From: Sipunculus nudus
Taxonomy: Eukaryota > Annelida > Sipuncula > Golfingiida > Sipunculidae
NCBI GenBank assembly: GCA_026874595.1
Contig: CM049310.1
Coordinates: forward strand, 83,363,056-83,427,055
Reading direction: 5' to 3'
DNA length: 64,000 nucleotides
Part shown: piece by piece, positions 1 through 11,931 of the stretch
How the letters are laid out: every line of letters begins with the position of its first letter
Numbering within the stretch: the first letter of the stretch is position 1
Translations under genes and position numbers: made by a program
The notes under the pieces: generated by a model
Database searches by the model: none
Told to the model about the DNA's origin: nothing
What the model saw: the letters and a program-made list of their open reading frames with translations, nothing else

Positions 1-620
1 AAATAAAAACCCAAAGCGCTGATGAGACAGCTGGTATCCTTCTTAAACTGGATCCCACGTGACTTTCTGCTCAACATACATGAAATTAAAAACAGAGAAG
101 AAAACGCACAATGCAGAATTGATTAATCATGTTAATACAGGTAAGGCGGAGATAAAAAGACAGTGGCATTACCGATATACGCCATGCGGACTGGTAACTA
201 TTAAATCAAATAATTCCCAGAAGTCCCATGTCACTAACCAAGTGTATTAATCTTTATCTTTTTATATTAATTAATTTACTTAACTGACATTTCAGTTCAG
301 TAACATTTAAATGCATCTCATATTTTTGTAAATGCAATTAATCAAATCTTCTTAGTAGAATTTAATTCTAAACTACCATATTTTCATATTATATATAATT
401 TCTCTCACAAGTTTTGGCAGCACAATATTTCTGAAAGAATGAATAAGTAAACTGTACAAAAAATGGCATCAAATAACATTACTACTGTTTAATGTTAATA
501 AGGGCACATTACAAAATATCAATTGTTTTTACCAGATCAATAGGCTCAGGGGGGCCCAGTACAACCAGTCAACTGAACGTCAGGTATTCCCAAGCCTATC
601 GTTGTATGAAGCATTGCTTC

Positions 621-622
<2 letters not shown>
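1..622. other. AT-rich flank, nothing recognised
   Basis: No exon, RNA gene or repeat family is recognised here. Short open frames exist but show no protein family likeness. A CACGTG hexamer lies at 56-61 in isolation. Confidence 0.5.

Positions 623-706
<84 letters not shown>
623..706. repeat. (TA)42 microsatellite
   Basis: An uninterrupted TA dinucleotide run of about 84 bp, followed by a less regular TTTATATA tail to about 730. The open frame across it (Ile-Tyr repeats) is a by-product of the repeat. Length is likely polymorphic and prone to assembly error. Confidence 0.97.
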
Positions 707-707
<1 letters not shown>

Positions 708-778
708 TTATTTATATATTTATATATATAAAATTATTTATTTACCATGGATTGAACAAACAGTTATCATAACTAATC

Positions 779-967
779 TTGGCACTCTCCATGGCCCAGA
801 TAGTGGCGTTCCGTGGTCTGTACGGGAGGAGAAAACCGGAAAACCCGGAGAAAACCCCCGGCCTTGGTCGGGCAACTACAACCCACTCTCAAATCCATGT
901 CGGGATCGAACCCAGGTCGACAGTATTGAGAGCCCAAGCGTTTTACCACTCGACTATCCATGCCCAA
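779..967 (-). mobile_element. tRNA-derived SINE, minus strand
   Basis: Read on the minus strand, this begins near 967 with a tRNA-like head. It has an A-box (TGGATAGTCGAGTGG, complement of 946-960) and a B-box (GGTTCGATCCC, complement of 902-912), the internal RNA polymerase III promoter of tRNA-derived SINEs. Downstream is a GC-rich body (complement of about 820-860) of alternating TTTTCTCC and CCGG blocks. This resembles the conserved central domains reported in many metazoan SINEs. The head is not a functional tRNA as far as can be seen, since no acceptor-stem pairing was found. The 3' boundary near 775-779 is a guess, as no clear poly(A) or target-site duplication was fixed. Confidence 0.75.
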
Positions 968-2044
968 AATATACACAAATGGTGTGCCAATTAATCGATT
1001 ATATCAATGAATGGTCGTTTCCTTCCATTATTGATTAACTCGAATGCATTTTTCCATATTCGATTATAAACGATTTTGTATGCACATCCAAAGGAGTCCT
1101 ATTATCCCGATAAAATATTCCTATTCCATCACAGACATAAGAAAGAAAAGGCATTAAAACTTAACCTTGTGCAACGAATGTGCCAACAACAGGGCCTTTA
1201 CCTTGACCTTACAGCGTGGTGGACATGTTGGACAACATTCACATGGCCAGCATTTTAGGTATAATTCTATACAGCAGATTTCACGGTAGTACTGTTGGTA
1301 CACAAAACAATCGATCATACGTCGTTTTTTTATCTTTCGGTCATTGAATATGATTTTAAACCAATACCCACTACTACTATATGCATGGGTGGCAATTTGT
1401 TTCTGTGCGTAAATGACCCCACAGAAAAGCCAAAATAACCACGCATGAACTGGTAAATGTTGAAGATTTGAATCAGGTGAGCTACGTGTGAAGACAAATA
1501 TAAAGATTTGGTCAAACCCTCCATCTCGAGCTATCTCCAGTGTTAAACAGGAACTATCAGCGTTGGCAGAGAATATACAACAAAGTGAAACCAGAGTGAA
1601 TTTGTTTTTACAGTCGCGGAAACAGATATATGTCTCCCTACCATGGACCTAACGACCCCAATCCCCAAATTTGAGGACAAAGGTTACGGGGCTAAAAAAT
1701 CGAAGATTTCCGCAGATTTGACCTTAAAACTCAAAGCCATGGTCAACTGCTTTCAAAACTGTTCGAAAACAAATAATGTAACAAATTTGAGAAAATAATA
1801 TGCAACACTTCAAAATGGTTCATAAACATATATTTCGGTTCATTTAACCGTGAAAATCAAGTTCAAGGACGCAGGGTTTAAAACTCGTCCGAGATTCATG
1901 TAGAAACAATTTGTGGTTCAATTTTTTATGAAAATAACTGCAGCGTTTTAAATGTTTTCGCCTTCACAAGAAATCCGACAGGTAACAGCAGCTAACGACG
2001 ACACGCGATGGGGCTGAAAGCAACAGGTCTCAGGTCTCTAACGG
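968..2044. other. Unique AT-rich sequence, nothing recognised
   Basis: No gene, RNA or clear repeat is seen. Open frames here are short and resemble no known family. Confidence 0.5.
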
Positions 2045-2080
2045 AGTGTGTGTGTGTGTGTGTGGGTGGGGGGGGGGGGG
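2045..2080. repeat. (GT)n plus poly-G tract
   Basis: About ten GT dinucleotides followed by GGGTG and a run of 13 G. Simple-sequence tract, probably length-variable. Confidence 0.9.
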
Positions 2081-4030
2081 TATAACGACTGAAAGACTCT
2101 GATCCTGATTACAACCGAGTGTTTTTTTTCAGGACAATATTCTTTCAAACAAATATATACAATGTTTACCCTACATTCATACTATGCATCCCTGAACTTC
2201 TAATTATATAGATATACTAGTATCTACTTAGGCCTTACGACTGATGACGGATCTTTTACATTTTTTTTAGATAAATGCCAAATGGATGTTACGATTCTGT
2301 GTAGTCCGGCAGATTCAGAGTGTCCCATCCATTTTACTTAACCCGTGCGTCAAGTCCCTTGTCCTTAGACGTCACCGGTTTATGTTAGAGAGAAAAAAAT
2401 CCCTGTTCTGATATTGATTCACCGCCATCCATCCTCTCAATTATACATTTTTTTAGTCTCCGAGCAAAAGAAACCCGATATCCATCTTGTGTCAACTTTT
2501 TTTTTGTATTCTGTTCAGCATAATAGGTCAAGCAAACACAAGGGGTTCTTATAAATAAAAAAAACGGCTTTAACCCAATCCTTAAACCATGAGCGATATA
2601 TATGTCACATACAGAAAGCCCGCAGAGCGGATCCTTAGTGACGCAAGAACTGAATCAAAGATGCAAATTATGCATTGCCTTGATCTCAGTCTTTTTAAGG
2701 GACCTTGGAACTTTAGAAGACATGGACAGTCAACCCATATACCACCTGTTAACTATAAAAAACGGCGAGCACGTCTTTTTTCCTGTTTTTTTTAATGGAC
2801 AATTAATGACAATTAAAACGATCTTCGGTTTTCTTACTTAATACTGAACTTTGAACTCTCAAATTGTGTTAAATATGCAAATATCGTTTAAAAGCTATTG
2901 ATTTTCCAATATAAAACCTACTTGGGCAACGTCCATTCAGCCGCATGGCCACCCTTGCATAATTCAAACATGGGGTCCTGTACACCGGCTCACACACCAC
3001 TGACTGATAAAAGTAACACCCGGCTAAGTTGTCTAAAATAAATGCTGAAAATAATGTAACAAAATAAGTTTTACCAGGATCAATCAGGTTTAAGGTCTAT
3101 AACCTACTGCAAGTTTAAGTGAAACGTCTGACCTTTTCATTTCTTGTAATACCACCGGTATGAATATTAATTGCTGAAGAATTAGCACTGATTGGTGCAG
3201 GGGCGTCAAAACAGGGGGAATGGGGGTATATATCGTCCACTTTTAAGCAAGGGGGATGGCCAAAGTAACCCCCCCCCCCCCGAGATTCAGAAAATAATAC
3301 TTATATATAGAAATTTAAATATATTCATAGTTAGTATTATAGACTCTGGTTCATTTTCTGGGATTACAATGAAATATTATATATATATTATATTATATAG
3401 GCCTCTATGCGTGTGTGTGTGTACGTGTATAAAGTTTATAACAGTTGTTCCAACTATGACAACGGTCCCATGCAAGCCCCCCCCCCCCCCCCCCCCCGAC
3501 TTGAAGACTGACGCTTACGTAACGGTTTTATCGGTATATTATAACGGTAAACCTACCTGTCTGTTTAAACATTACATAGTTTATGCATGTTTGCGGAGGC
3601 AGTAGCATTGTACCTCTGATGATCATATATTAGGCCCTATCCCTGTATGATACAAGGGGTTGCGATAGACTGGCTACCTGTTCTCTTTTACAGACCTGCT
3701 CCTTCTCGACAGTGACTGCAGATCAAACTCTCTCTCTGGATGGTCGTCATAACACGAGGCTTTATATCATCATCCTAAAAAGGAAAATTTGCTGAATTTA
3801 AGACGTATATATCAAAACTTTGATTTATTTATCTCCTCCTTGAGAGCATAACATTTAAAAATCGAAGCCGGCCTGAATCGTTCCGTATACTCACAATAAT
3901 GGAAACTGGTCCATGATATAATAAACCAATACTTTCATAAACAAACTCAACACCACCTGTGGCTAACATCATCAAATATCTTTTTTTACAACTTATGCTT
4001 TACAGGCAGAACATCCAAGTGCTAAATATA
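2081..4030. other. Unique flank with two poly-C tracts
   Basis: No exon recognised. Contains a run of 13 C at 3269-3281 and a run of 21 C at 3477-3497. The open frame at 3192-3605 crosses both runs, and its poly-Pro stretch is an artefact of them. Confidence 0.5.
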
Positions 4031-4042
4031 AGTAGTCTCCAA

Positions 4043-4249
4043 TGACGTCATCTACCAAGAGCTGACCTGTAACAGGTGACCATGACCTCTATGAATATTA
4101 ATGCTTCCATTGATCAATAGCACCCAGTATGGTCATTCTTTAGTCTCGGCAACTTTCACCGAGTCACGTGACGTCCTCCCAGACACTCTGGTCGGGCCTG
4201 ATTGATGTCACGTGTCATTTATGTCTGGTCGGCTGTCAAACATCACGTG
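4043..4249. promoter_or_regulatory. Candidate enhancer: CRE plus three CACGTG E-boxes
   Basis: A full palindromic CRE (TGACGTCA, 4043-4050) is followed by three CACGTG hexamers at 4165-4170, 4209-4214 and 4244-4249. The first E-box is part of a 10-bp palindrome GTCACGTGAC that overlaps a CRE half-site. Known binders of such sites are CREB/ATF proteins and bHLH-zip proteins of the USF/MITF/MAX type. The cluster lies about 4 kb upstream of the KCNQ start codon. Function is inferred from motif density only. Confidence 0.35.
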
Positions 4250-4259
4250 AACAAATCAA

Positions 4260-6095
4260 ATATACAAGATGAACGCATGTAGATGTCTTATTTGAGTCGT
4301 TCTCTTTTTTTCGACGTCTCCTACATATTATTGGTGATTTAACTGATTTCATCATCGAATTTTATTATAAGAGGTGACGCTTAAATTATTAAAATGAAAT
4401 AACAAGAAACAAATGTAAAATTATATGACCAATTGGAGTATATACTTAGATCGGTTTTATACATTTTGCTTGCGTATCACAAACCTCCAGTTTATATATT
4501 TCACTGTATTATATTATATGCACACACACATAGAGCCACACAAGTTAATTCAGACTTTATATTACAAAGAAAGGTTATCCTTTTTTTAGAACATATCTGT
4601 TTATAAACATTTTAGCTGATAGAACCAAAACATCCGGATTATAAATATAAGTCTTATATATATGATTTTTTTCTCATAAAACCCCCAAAAATAACCAACT
4701 CTATCGAGTGTCAATGAAAGTTAATTCTGTTATATTTTAACCACGATTGTAAAAACTGTTTAAAAAATATGCTCAGCTTTGGCCATAAAAAAGAATCTGT
4801 TCGTCAGAAGCAGCTGGACAGTCAAATGTCCTGTTTTCTACAATTTTCTTTTGGTTAAGTCTGCCCTTGCAAGATAATTATTTCATGCATAAATCTAAAG
4901 AAAACATCCCGTGATTTTACATTAAACAAATATTTCAATTGATCACTTATGAACGTGGTTCAAAATTTATATTGGGGTTTTGGTTTTCAGTACGCAGAAG
5001 CTGTTGGTTCTTTGTATTTCGTTTTCATCAATATATTATAAATTTGCTTACATTTATTCGACTTGTTTTAATTTCACTGCTGTCTTGTCGTTCGCGTGTT
5101 GTAGGTCGTGGGTTTTATAACTTCCCAAATGTTTTGATTTTGCCATAACAATACCAAAATTATCAAGATCTTTGGAGTATACATAAAATCTTTCCCTAAG
5201 CCGCCCTCTTAAAATTATAACAGGGGTTCAATATCTTCAATGCAGGAATACTTCCTAAATTAAACAATGCCATTTTTGTGATTGATACACTTATTTTAAG
5301 CAGCCTTTTCCACAAAATAAAAGGAAACTTTCAAGAAGTATTATGCAGGTAAAACATTCAATATACTGTGTAGGTACTTTTTTAAATATATATATTTATA
5401 GTTTAATTTACTGGTATACTCATGTTATTCTTCGGGAATATTGTGTGAGTAAAAATCTAAAAGGGGGCCAATCACCTATGAAGCATGTTGAATTGACATC
5501 AAAAATAGCTTTTTCCCTTTAAAATAAATATGTACCTGCCAAAAGTTTGACCTGAAACCGTTTGCTTACTCCTGTAAATGAGTGTTAAACAGTGGACCGG
5601 GCGCTACCGCATCTGTCATCATAAACACAGCGCGTGCATTGCCAAGGCCAAATACGTGTCATTCAGGAGATGCTCTGACTGACTTGGATAAAAAAATGTA
5701 ATACATGTTCCCGCTGGCTTATACTTCGTGTGTTGCGGCTCACAATCGGACCTCTGGTCACACGGCCTTTTTTATGGTACACAGACCCACGTGGACTGTG
5801 TTTACCAACACACAGAGTCATAACAAGGTGTTTAACAGCCGTATACTGAGACCGTGTGCTGGAATGGTTTTGCTGAAAAACTTTTATATAAAGCAAAACT
5901 GAACTGATAGTGTGACAGAATAGGCATAATATTGTCCCTGATTATGTCTCTTTAATATAACATGCGCTGATGCATCCATTTTCTCATTCTACGATATGGA
6001 TATCTAAAACACAAAAAAATTAATGTTTACTCTGTTGATAAAGTGTTACCAACAATGCAGTTCAAATGAGAATCAGAGTTTAGAAACTGACTTCG
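4260..6095. other. Unique AT-rich flank, nothing recognised
   Basis: No exon or RNA gene is recognised. Short open frames at 4939-5148 and 5663-5902 show no family likeness and overlap each other on opposite strands, as chance frames do. Confidence 0.5.
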
Positions 6096-6531
6096 TTATA
6101 GTCAGCTATTCACATAGCTTTTATATAGAATTTATGTGATTCTTAGCTTTCCCTGAGTATATAATTATGAACTGTAGGTAAATCTTGTTAGGGAAAATGT
6201 TTATAAGGCCTCTGTGATGGACGTATGCAAAAGCAATGTTGACAAACGGAAAGAAAAATTGTCATTGTTGGCACATCTGCGGTAGTTGAACAGTCACTAA
6301 AGTTGCAAAACCCCCTTAGAAAAACTTTGGTGCGTCTGACTTGCCGCTGGATATCCTTTTTGAATGTGTTTGCTTATTTTAACGGGTTCCCACATGTTAT
6401 AAACATATGGATATAAACAAAACGAACAGCCTGTACGTAGTGATGCCGGCATTTTCTTATCTATTTTAATAAAAAGTTCAAATGGTTATCTTTACTCATT
6501 AGGTGTCAGTTATCAGAATAGGCACCTTTAC
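6096..6531 (+). mobile_element. TTAA-type MITE, copy 1 (degraded)
   Basis: About 436 bp that aligns by eye along its length with 17518-17985 and with the reverse complement of 46101-46563. The left end TTATAGTCAGCTATTCA matches the complement of the right end of copy 3. The right end, complemented, starts (G)TAAAGGTGCCTATTCTG and matches the left end of copy 3. The body shares blocks such as CAATGTTGACA and GGATATAAACAAAACGA with copy 2. Both outer TTAA sites have decayed (TTAT, and TTTAC at the right). It carries no coding capacity, so it would need a transposase in trans. Confidence 0.7.
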
Positions 6532-7139
6532 GCATTTACCTACTTATATTTGTCAATTTTTCTACCATATCCTATGAAAACAAAATCCAGAGTACCAGAT
6601 TTTCACTGTATATATACTATACAGTCTATAATGCGTGGCACTGGCATGGCTAGTTGGCGAAGAGAAGACCTTGCGTGAGATCATGTATTTATATTGGATA
6701 TGGAGGTCCCTGATAAATATTTTATCAAGAATCATACAGACAATGCAAGCTGGGTCACAGGATATGTCATAATGACACATTTCCGTAACCGATGATGGTT
6801 GATAACTCCATCTATAACTCACTATTCATCACAGCTATGGTCATTGTGGTACATGCATAGTATTATTATTAATAAATTTACCTCATACCAACATCTTACT
6901 TGTGGCGGTCACGCTCAGGCGTCCCTCGGTTTGTAATTTAACTTATTACATGTGACTCCCCAATTATTCAAATTTATAACTAGTTTCTCGTTCACAAGAC
7001 AAAAAAAAAGTACAGGGTTTATATCAATTACAGAGCTGAAGGGACAGACAGACTGACAAAGTGAGAGGGAGATTCCTGACAAATTATCAAGGTTACAGTG
7101 GCGTATTTTCGTCAGTGGTTACTGCAGGTAGACATGATG
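6532..7139. other. Unique AT-rich flank, nothing recognised
   Basis: No gene or repeat recognised. The minus-strand open frame 6562-6822 has no family likeness. Confidence 0.5.
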
Positions 7140-8308
7140 ACACCGGGTCGTGTTCTCAGCAGTCGTCCTATGTAAAGACAAAAGTAGATGTTTTGCCATT
7201 TCACGCCATTCCTAGTTCAACTAATGCGTGATACGGTTTGAGCTGGGTGGGAAATTAAGCGTTTCCTGCTGTCATAAGAATAGGAAAAATAAGCCAAAAG
7301 ACCAGCTTGTCAGGGCACCGCGGCAAAGGCTAATTGAGTGGAGACAGGCGCGGTGCCCCGCTCGCAGCCCCGTGTTGGCAAAGTTTTATATAAATCAGTC
7401 TTGTGGCTATATAAAAAAGGTGGCACTGGTCACAAGGGTGGTCGAATGTCAGCCGCAAACTCCTGGCCTCACGCAAACATCCCCCAGCCACGGTATAAAA
7501 AGATGACTATACACAAATTCTCTCACAAGCCCGATCTAATTGTTCCCCTAATAGACCCTACCATGCACAGAATGACTTAATTATAGCCGCCATCGACGAC
7601 TGGAAGAATTTCTTTTTCTGTTCACCAAGAAACCATTTCGCTAAAAGCCATTAAACCTAGGGGGACCAGCAGGTTTCTTGTTTGGGAAAAGCGCCATGGT
7701 AAAAATAGTAATACTGCGCGCTGATGATAAAGAGAAGTTGAGAAGCGTGTGCTTGCGGCCCGTGCCACCCTCACTGTCTATTAGCTGCAGCCTGCCCCGG
7801 TGACGTACGCCAGGGGAACCGAGGGTATACACTTGTATATGTTTTCTGGCCTGAAGTAGGTGTTGATGCTAGCGGGGGATAGGATACTATTGCCTTGAGC
7901 AGTCCGATTAACACTGGATGTGGACATCTGTTGGCAACTTTAGCCATGGGCTGCGGCCTTTTGATCTTTACCTGACGGGACTCATTTTATGACCTCTTTC
8001 GTTGCAGGTTTGGCGCGTGTCCAGCGTGAGGGCTGAGTGCACGTGTGGTTCTCTGTCACAGCATACCTGAGGAAGTATGCAAGCCGCATGAGAGGGCAAC
8101 GTGTCGAAACCAGGTACCAGGTGTAATCTGGGGGCAGATTTTGGGGGCGCTGTTTGGGTGCACCCCTATCACAACCACCCCATGCAACCGAAAGCTTTCT
8201 GATGTTATTGATGGAAACGGTGTCAAATGAGGTGAGGTATACCGTTTGGTTGCTGGTGCGCTGTTTCGGGATGGATTAACTTTAGGGATTGAGTGATTTT
8301 GGGATACG
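7140..8308 (+). promoter_or_regulatory. Candidate KCNQ promoter and 5' leader
   Basis: This stretch is visibly richer in G+C and CpG than the flanks, notably near 7310-7380 and from about 7740 onward. It runs directly into the KCNQ coding exon. TATA-like motifs lie at 7387-7394, 7408-7416 and 7494-7502 (TATAAAAAG). A pyrimidine-rich tract ending in CAG at 8005-8007 could be a splice acceptor, so the transcribed leader might begin in an upstream non-coding exon. The last in-frame stop before the coding ATG is TGA at 8294-8296. Open frames here start at GTG or overlap on opposite strands and are not credible genes. Transcription start is unknown. Confidence 0.4.
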
Positions 8309-8724
8309 ATGGCGCGGAGCCACGAGGTGCGGTTTCAGATCGATTCTGCGGAGTCGCGAGTCCCAGTGACGGCGAGTGACGCCTCGCCAGCACCACCGAT
8401 CGCCGATGCGCCAAGTGGCGGCTCTCAGAACGGGCCTTCCCGAGGCAAAGGAGGCCGCACAAAGCAGCTCCGCTTTGAGCTCTCCGGCATGGAGGACGTG
8501 GAGAGGAACCCGACCAAAAAGGATGTGGAAAAGGACCTTAACAAGGTCTTCTTCCGTGGAGCTAGGAGCACTCGCTTTCAGCAACCTCGGATGTCTTTAC
8601 TGGGCAAGCCTATCAACTACCGCGCGCATAAGCGCGACATGCGCTATAGAAAACTTCAGTCAAGGATATATAACTTCCTGGAGCGGCCAAAAGACTGGCG
8701 GTCAATTTCTTATCACCTGCTAGT
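8309..8724 (+). CDS. KCNQ: KCNQ (Kv7) potassium channel, first coding exon
   Basis: The gene product forms tetrameric voltage-gated K+ channels in the plasma membrane that carry slow, PIP2-dependent M-type or IKs-type currents. This exon encodes residues 1-138 plus two bases of codon 139. It is the cytosolic N-terminus up to the start of helix S1. Residues 1-60 are polar and Ser/Pro/Gly-rich. RMSLLGKP (94-101) matches the segment found in KCNQ4/5-type proteins. RKLQSRIYNFLERP (114-127), then W130 and YH (135-136), is the conserved pre-S1 signature, and its YNFLERP is closest to KCNQ1. The start ATG has A at -3 and G at +4 and an in-frame TGA 15 bp upstream (8294-8296). The exon ends ...CTA GT at a GTAAGT donor (8725-8730). 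This phase-2 junction before S1 is where vertebrate KCNQ exon 1 ends (from memory). Paralogue assignment is uncertain. The remaining exons lie outside the window or were missed. Confidence 0.93.
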
Positions 8725-8730
8725 GTAAGT
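8725..8730 (+). other. KCNQ exon 1 splice donor
   Basis: GTAAGT is a consensus U2-type donor. Reading through it gives an immediate TAA stop (8726-8728), so splicing is required. It cuts the last codon after GT, leaving a valine whatever base follows. Confidence 0.9.
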
Positions 8731-10117
8731 ACTGTTTTGTTTGTCATCCTTTAGTACATCATTTAATCACCATATTTTTTCAGCCTTTTCACCCCATTTC
8801 AGCATTTCCAGAGTCTCCTGACGAGCGCTGCATGGTGTAGAAACACCGTTTACAAATCCCGGGCATATACGCTTTCCTAATTTTATATAAACTTTCATAA
8901 TGGCGTTTGATAAAAATACACTGTTTTTATAGAGTTCCTTTTCTGTGCAATCTTGTAGATAAAAGTAACATGCCCAACGTCTAACTCTTGTTAATAATAA
9001 TTAGTTTTTCTTGAATAATAAAATCGAGCATACATTATTCAGTTATCACAATATTCATTGAAAATAAATCATGTTACTTTATTCTAATTCAACTGCGGAG
9101 TGTAATTTTATTAGATTATCTATATTATTCATATGATTCGTAGCGACGGCTTCCTGGCCCCTGGATTGGGTTATATAGTCAAAAGTTCGACAACAGCAGT
9201 GACCAAAAACCGCATGCTGATATAAATTATAGGTATAGGTCTATTCTGTTTATGTGCGTGGCATTATGGCATGTCACACCGCACCGTAATTATGGCTAAA
9301 CAGCCATTTCCTCATATGTTATTTCGTTGATTCCTTCGTGACAAGATTAAACGTGAAATAACGACCATAATAATCCCGAGTATAAAATACCACGGCCATG
9401 AAAAAGCCCGCCACAGGTTAAGCATAATTAATATATCTTAGCTGGACCGTTGAGGACAAACAGGGTCTCCACATGGGCATGTGTAGTCACTGGAACAGAT
9501 TTCCTGTAATGACCGCTCGCCTGTCATTCATAGGATGTCAATCGCCTCTCATTTCTCCTTAGCATTAGATTAGGGTTCTCTATGCGGGTAATCATACGTT
9601 CAATGGAACGCAGCAGGAGACATGGGTCCCTGTAATACCGGTCTGAGTTGTATGCCAACTCTGCCAGTTATCAACCCCGCTTATCAACAAGTCTTGCTGT
9701 GTATTACTGTCATTCATTGAACAAGCTGGGCATTGTGTTATACCGTTTTGACACTTATGCCGAACATATTATGATCCCTGCTTTTAAGAATACACTCACA
9801 TGGCTAAACCAGTGGTAGTCTTAATAATTTTTGTTTGGAGCATATGCTGCCAATGTTTTGATATTACATATCACCGCAGTGTACGGAAATGATAAAAAGA
9901 TGGCAATTCAGATATGAAGATATATATCATAATAAATATGACAAAAATATATTTACGTTCGTGATAATGTCAGATTAAAGCATAGGCTGAAGTAAATTTT
10001 AGTAAAAAAGATTAATTATCATGCAATGCGTATAATGAAAAATACACACACATATATACACAATGTAACTACAATTTTATTATTTAATGAAAACAACATT
10101 TAGCAATTTAGATGAGT

Positions 10118-10158
<41 letters not shown>

Positions 10159-11931
10159 TAAAGAATTGAGTATTTCCATAGCAACAACAAAATTGTCAGA
10201 AAACCGTGTGATGCTGCCATGTTTATATAATTCCGTAACAAATATCTGAACTAAGCCTAGATGTGAATTATACTGTAAAAAAGTGTTATCTGCACTGTGG
10301 GGTCTTGCATGGAAACACAAGTTATGTTATGAACAGAAAGTTAAATGCCATACTTGATTCATAAAATTGTTAGTACTTAATTTCTCAAAGTTTGACGGTA
10401 TATCAGATTTTGCAGGTTTACTTTCTTTATTTGTAACATAAGCTAATGAAGCGTAAACACTTCTCACTCACATGAAATTTATAATAATGATAATTTTACC
10501 TGATACTTTGGTATTCCTTTCCTCTTATTTCTGTGGAGGTGTGACTATTTAAAGAACAAGATGGAGTCGTAGTGGCTCAATTGTTTTATCATCATTTTCT
10601 CCAAGTCAGCCTTATCAAAAGATAGCACAATGGATTTCTATTATTTGTAGTGGGAGCTAATTAAAGACTGCGAGAAAGCAATAAATTAAGAATGATATAA
10701 AATGGAAATACTGATTTTATGTTGATAATTGTTTCTTAATGTAACTTTTCTGACTTATACTAAGGCGCAGTGTGCATTGAAGGACTGTGTATTTTACAAG
10801 GCTTATAAAAATACTGATTTTGGTTTATATGATTTTATTTAGTTTATATATTTACATTAAAAAACGATATCCAAGATAAACAAAATAAATAATTCTGCTC
10901 ACCAAAGCGGGCTTCAGCTCTGTATGGAATATTTCATGTTTACTGTAATTTCTGTTAGGCTGAAATGGAGAAATGAGCATACCTGCTAGAGTACAGCAGA
11001 GAGGGTTCACCTGTAGTGAACTCAAGCGATCTGTTTATCAAGGCATCTTTCAGTGGATCTGCACATAATGCTGGTGCTACAACCAGCTTAACCACAAGCT
11101 CAATCACTCCACACTTATCTTCAACACGAAACACTGCTTACAGCGGCATCATCTGTCCATCAAGCCTGTATACTGGCAGTCCATCAAAAGACGGTCTGCT
11201 TATTGGTTATTAAACTTGGCAGGCCTCGCTGCGGGAGTTAATGAGTTAACAGGCGCTGTGAGACCACTACCGGTCATTAATGACCAGCCTGTGATAAGAA
11301 TATGAAAGTTGATGGTTAATATGTATTTTGGCATGCATTAATCTTGTTAAATCTTGTCAAACATCAATTAATCATTTCACATTTCTGAAGTTCTGATGAA
11401 CGTACGCCTGGGAGGCGTGTGTTTTTGGCACTGGAATTGCAGATTAATGAAAATTTTCACAATTGATAGCGACAGCTTATATTAAAGCTATTAAAACATT
11501 AAACCAATGTTCAAGAGTGAAAACATCTGTTAATTGAGGTGTAAACTTAAATCAATGCAAATGTGAAACATTCTATAATTTCAAGTTTATTTATCTCCTT
11601 TGTTTTTAGATGTTTACCAATACAGAAGTTGTTGCCCATTCTTCATGCTTTTGTTGGAATGTATTATTCGAATAATTATTACATTGATATATTTATGTGG
11701 TTGGTTATCCAAACAAATTATTGTCTTCTTGTTGATTTCCCTAGGTCAGTTTTGAATCAAATATTAATAAACATGTTTACCAGGAAGCCACAGTTTAGAA
11801 AAAATAAACAAAAAAAATTATCAAGGTAACCCAGAAAAAATACAGAGTGAGAGAGTAGTTATTTCATATGAATTTATTGGTAAGACAAAATATGTGAAGT
11901 TTTGCAAACATGCAAGAATTATTGTATCCGC
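8731..11931 (+). other. KCNQ intron 1, proximal unique part
   Basis: AT-rich sequence without a recognised exon. A (TTA)n microsatellite of about 40 bp lies at 10119-10160. Frames at 11016-11213 and 11563-11829 do not resemble known proteins and lack flanking splice logic. Confidence 0.55.

Noticed and set aside
902-960. Functional tRNA gene
   Set aside because: A- and B-boxes are present, but no closed cloverleaf with a paired acceptor stem was found, and the sequence continues into a SINE body.
7228-7580. Small gene upstream of KCNQ
   Set aside because: The longer frame starts at GTG and neither frame resembles a family. The region is better read as promoter or leader.
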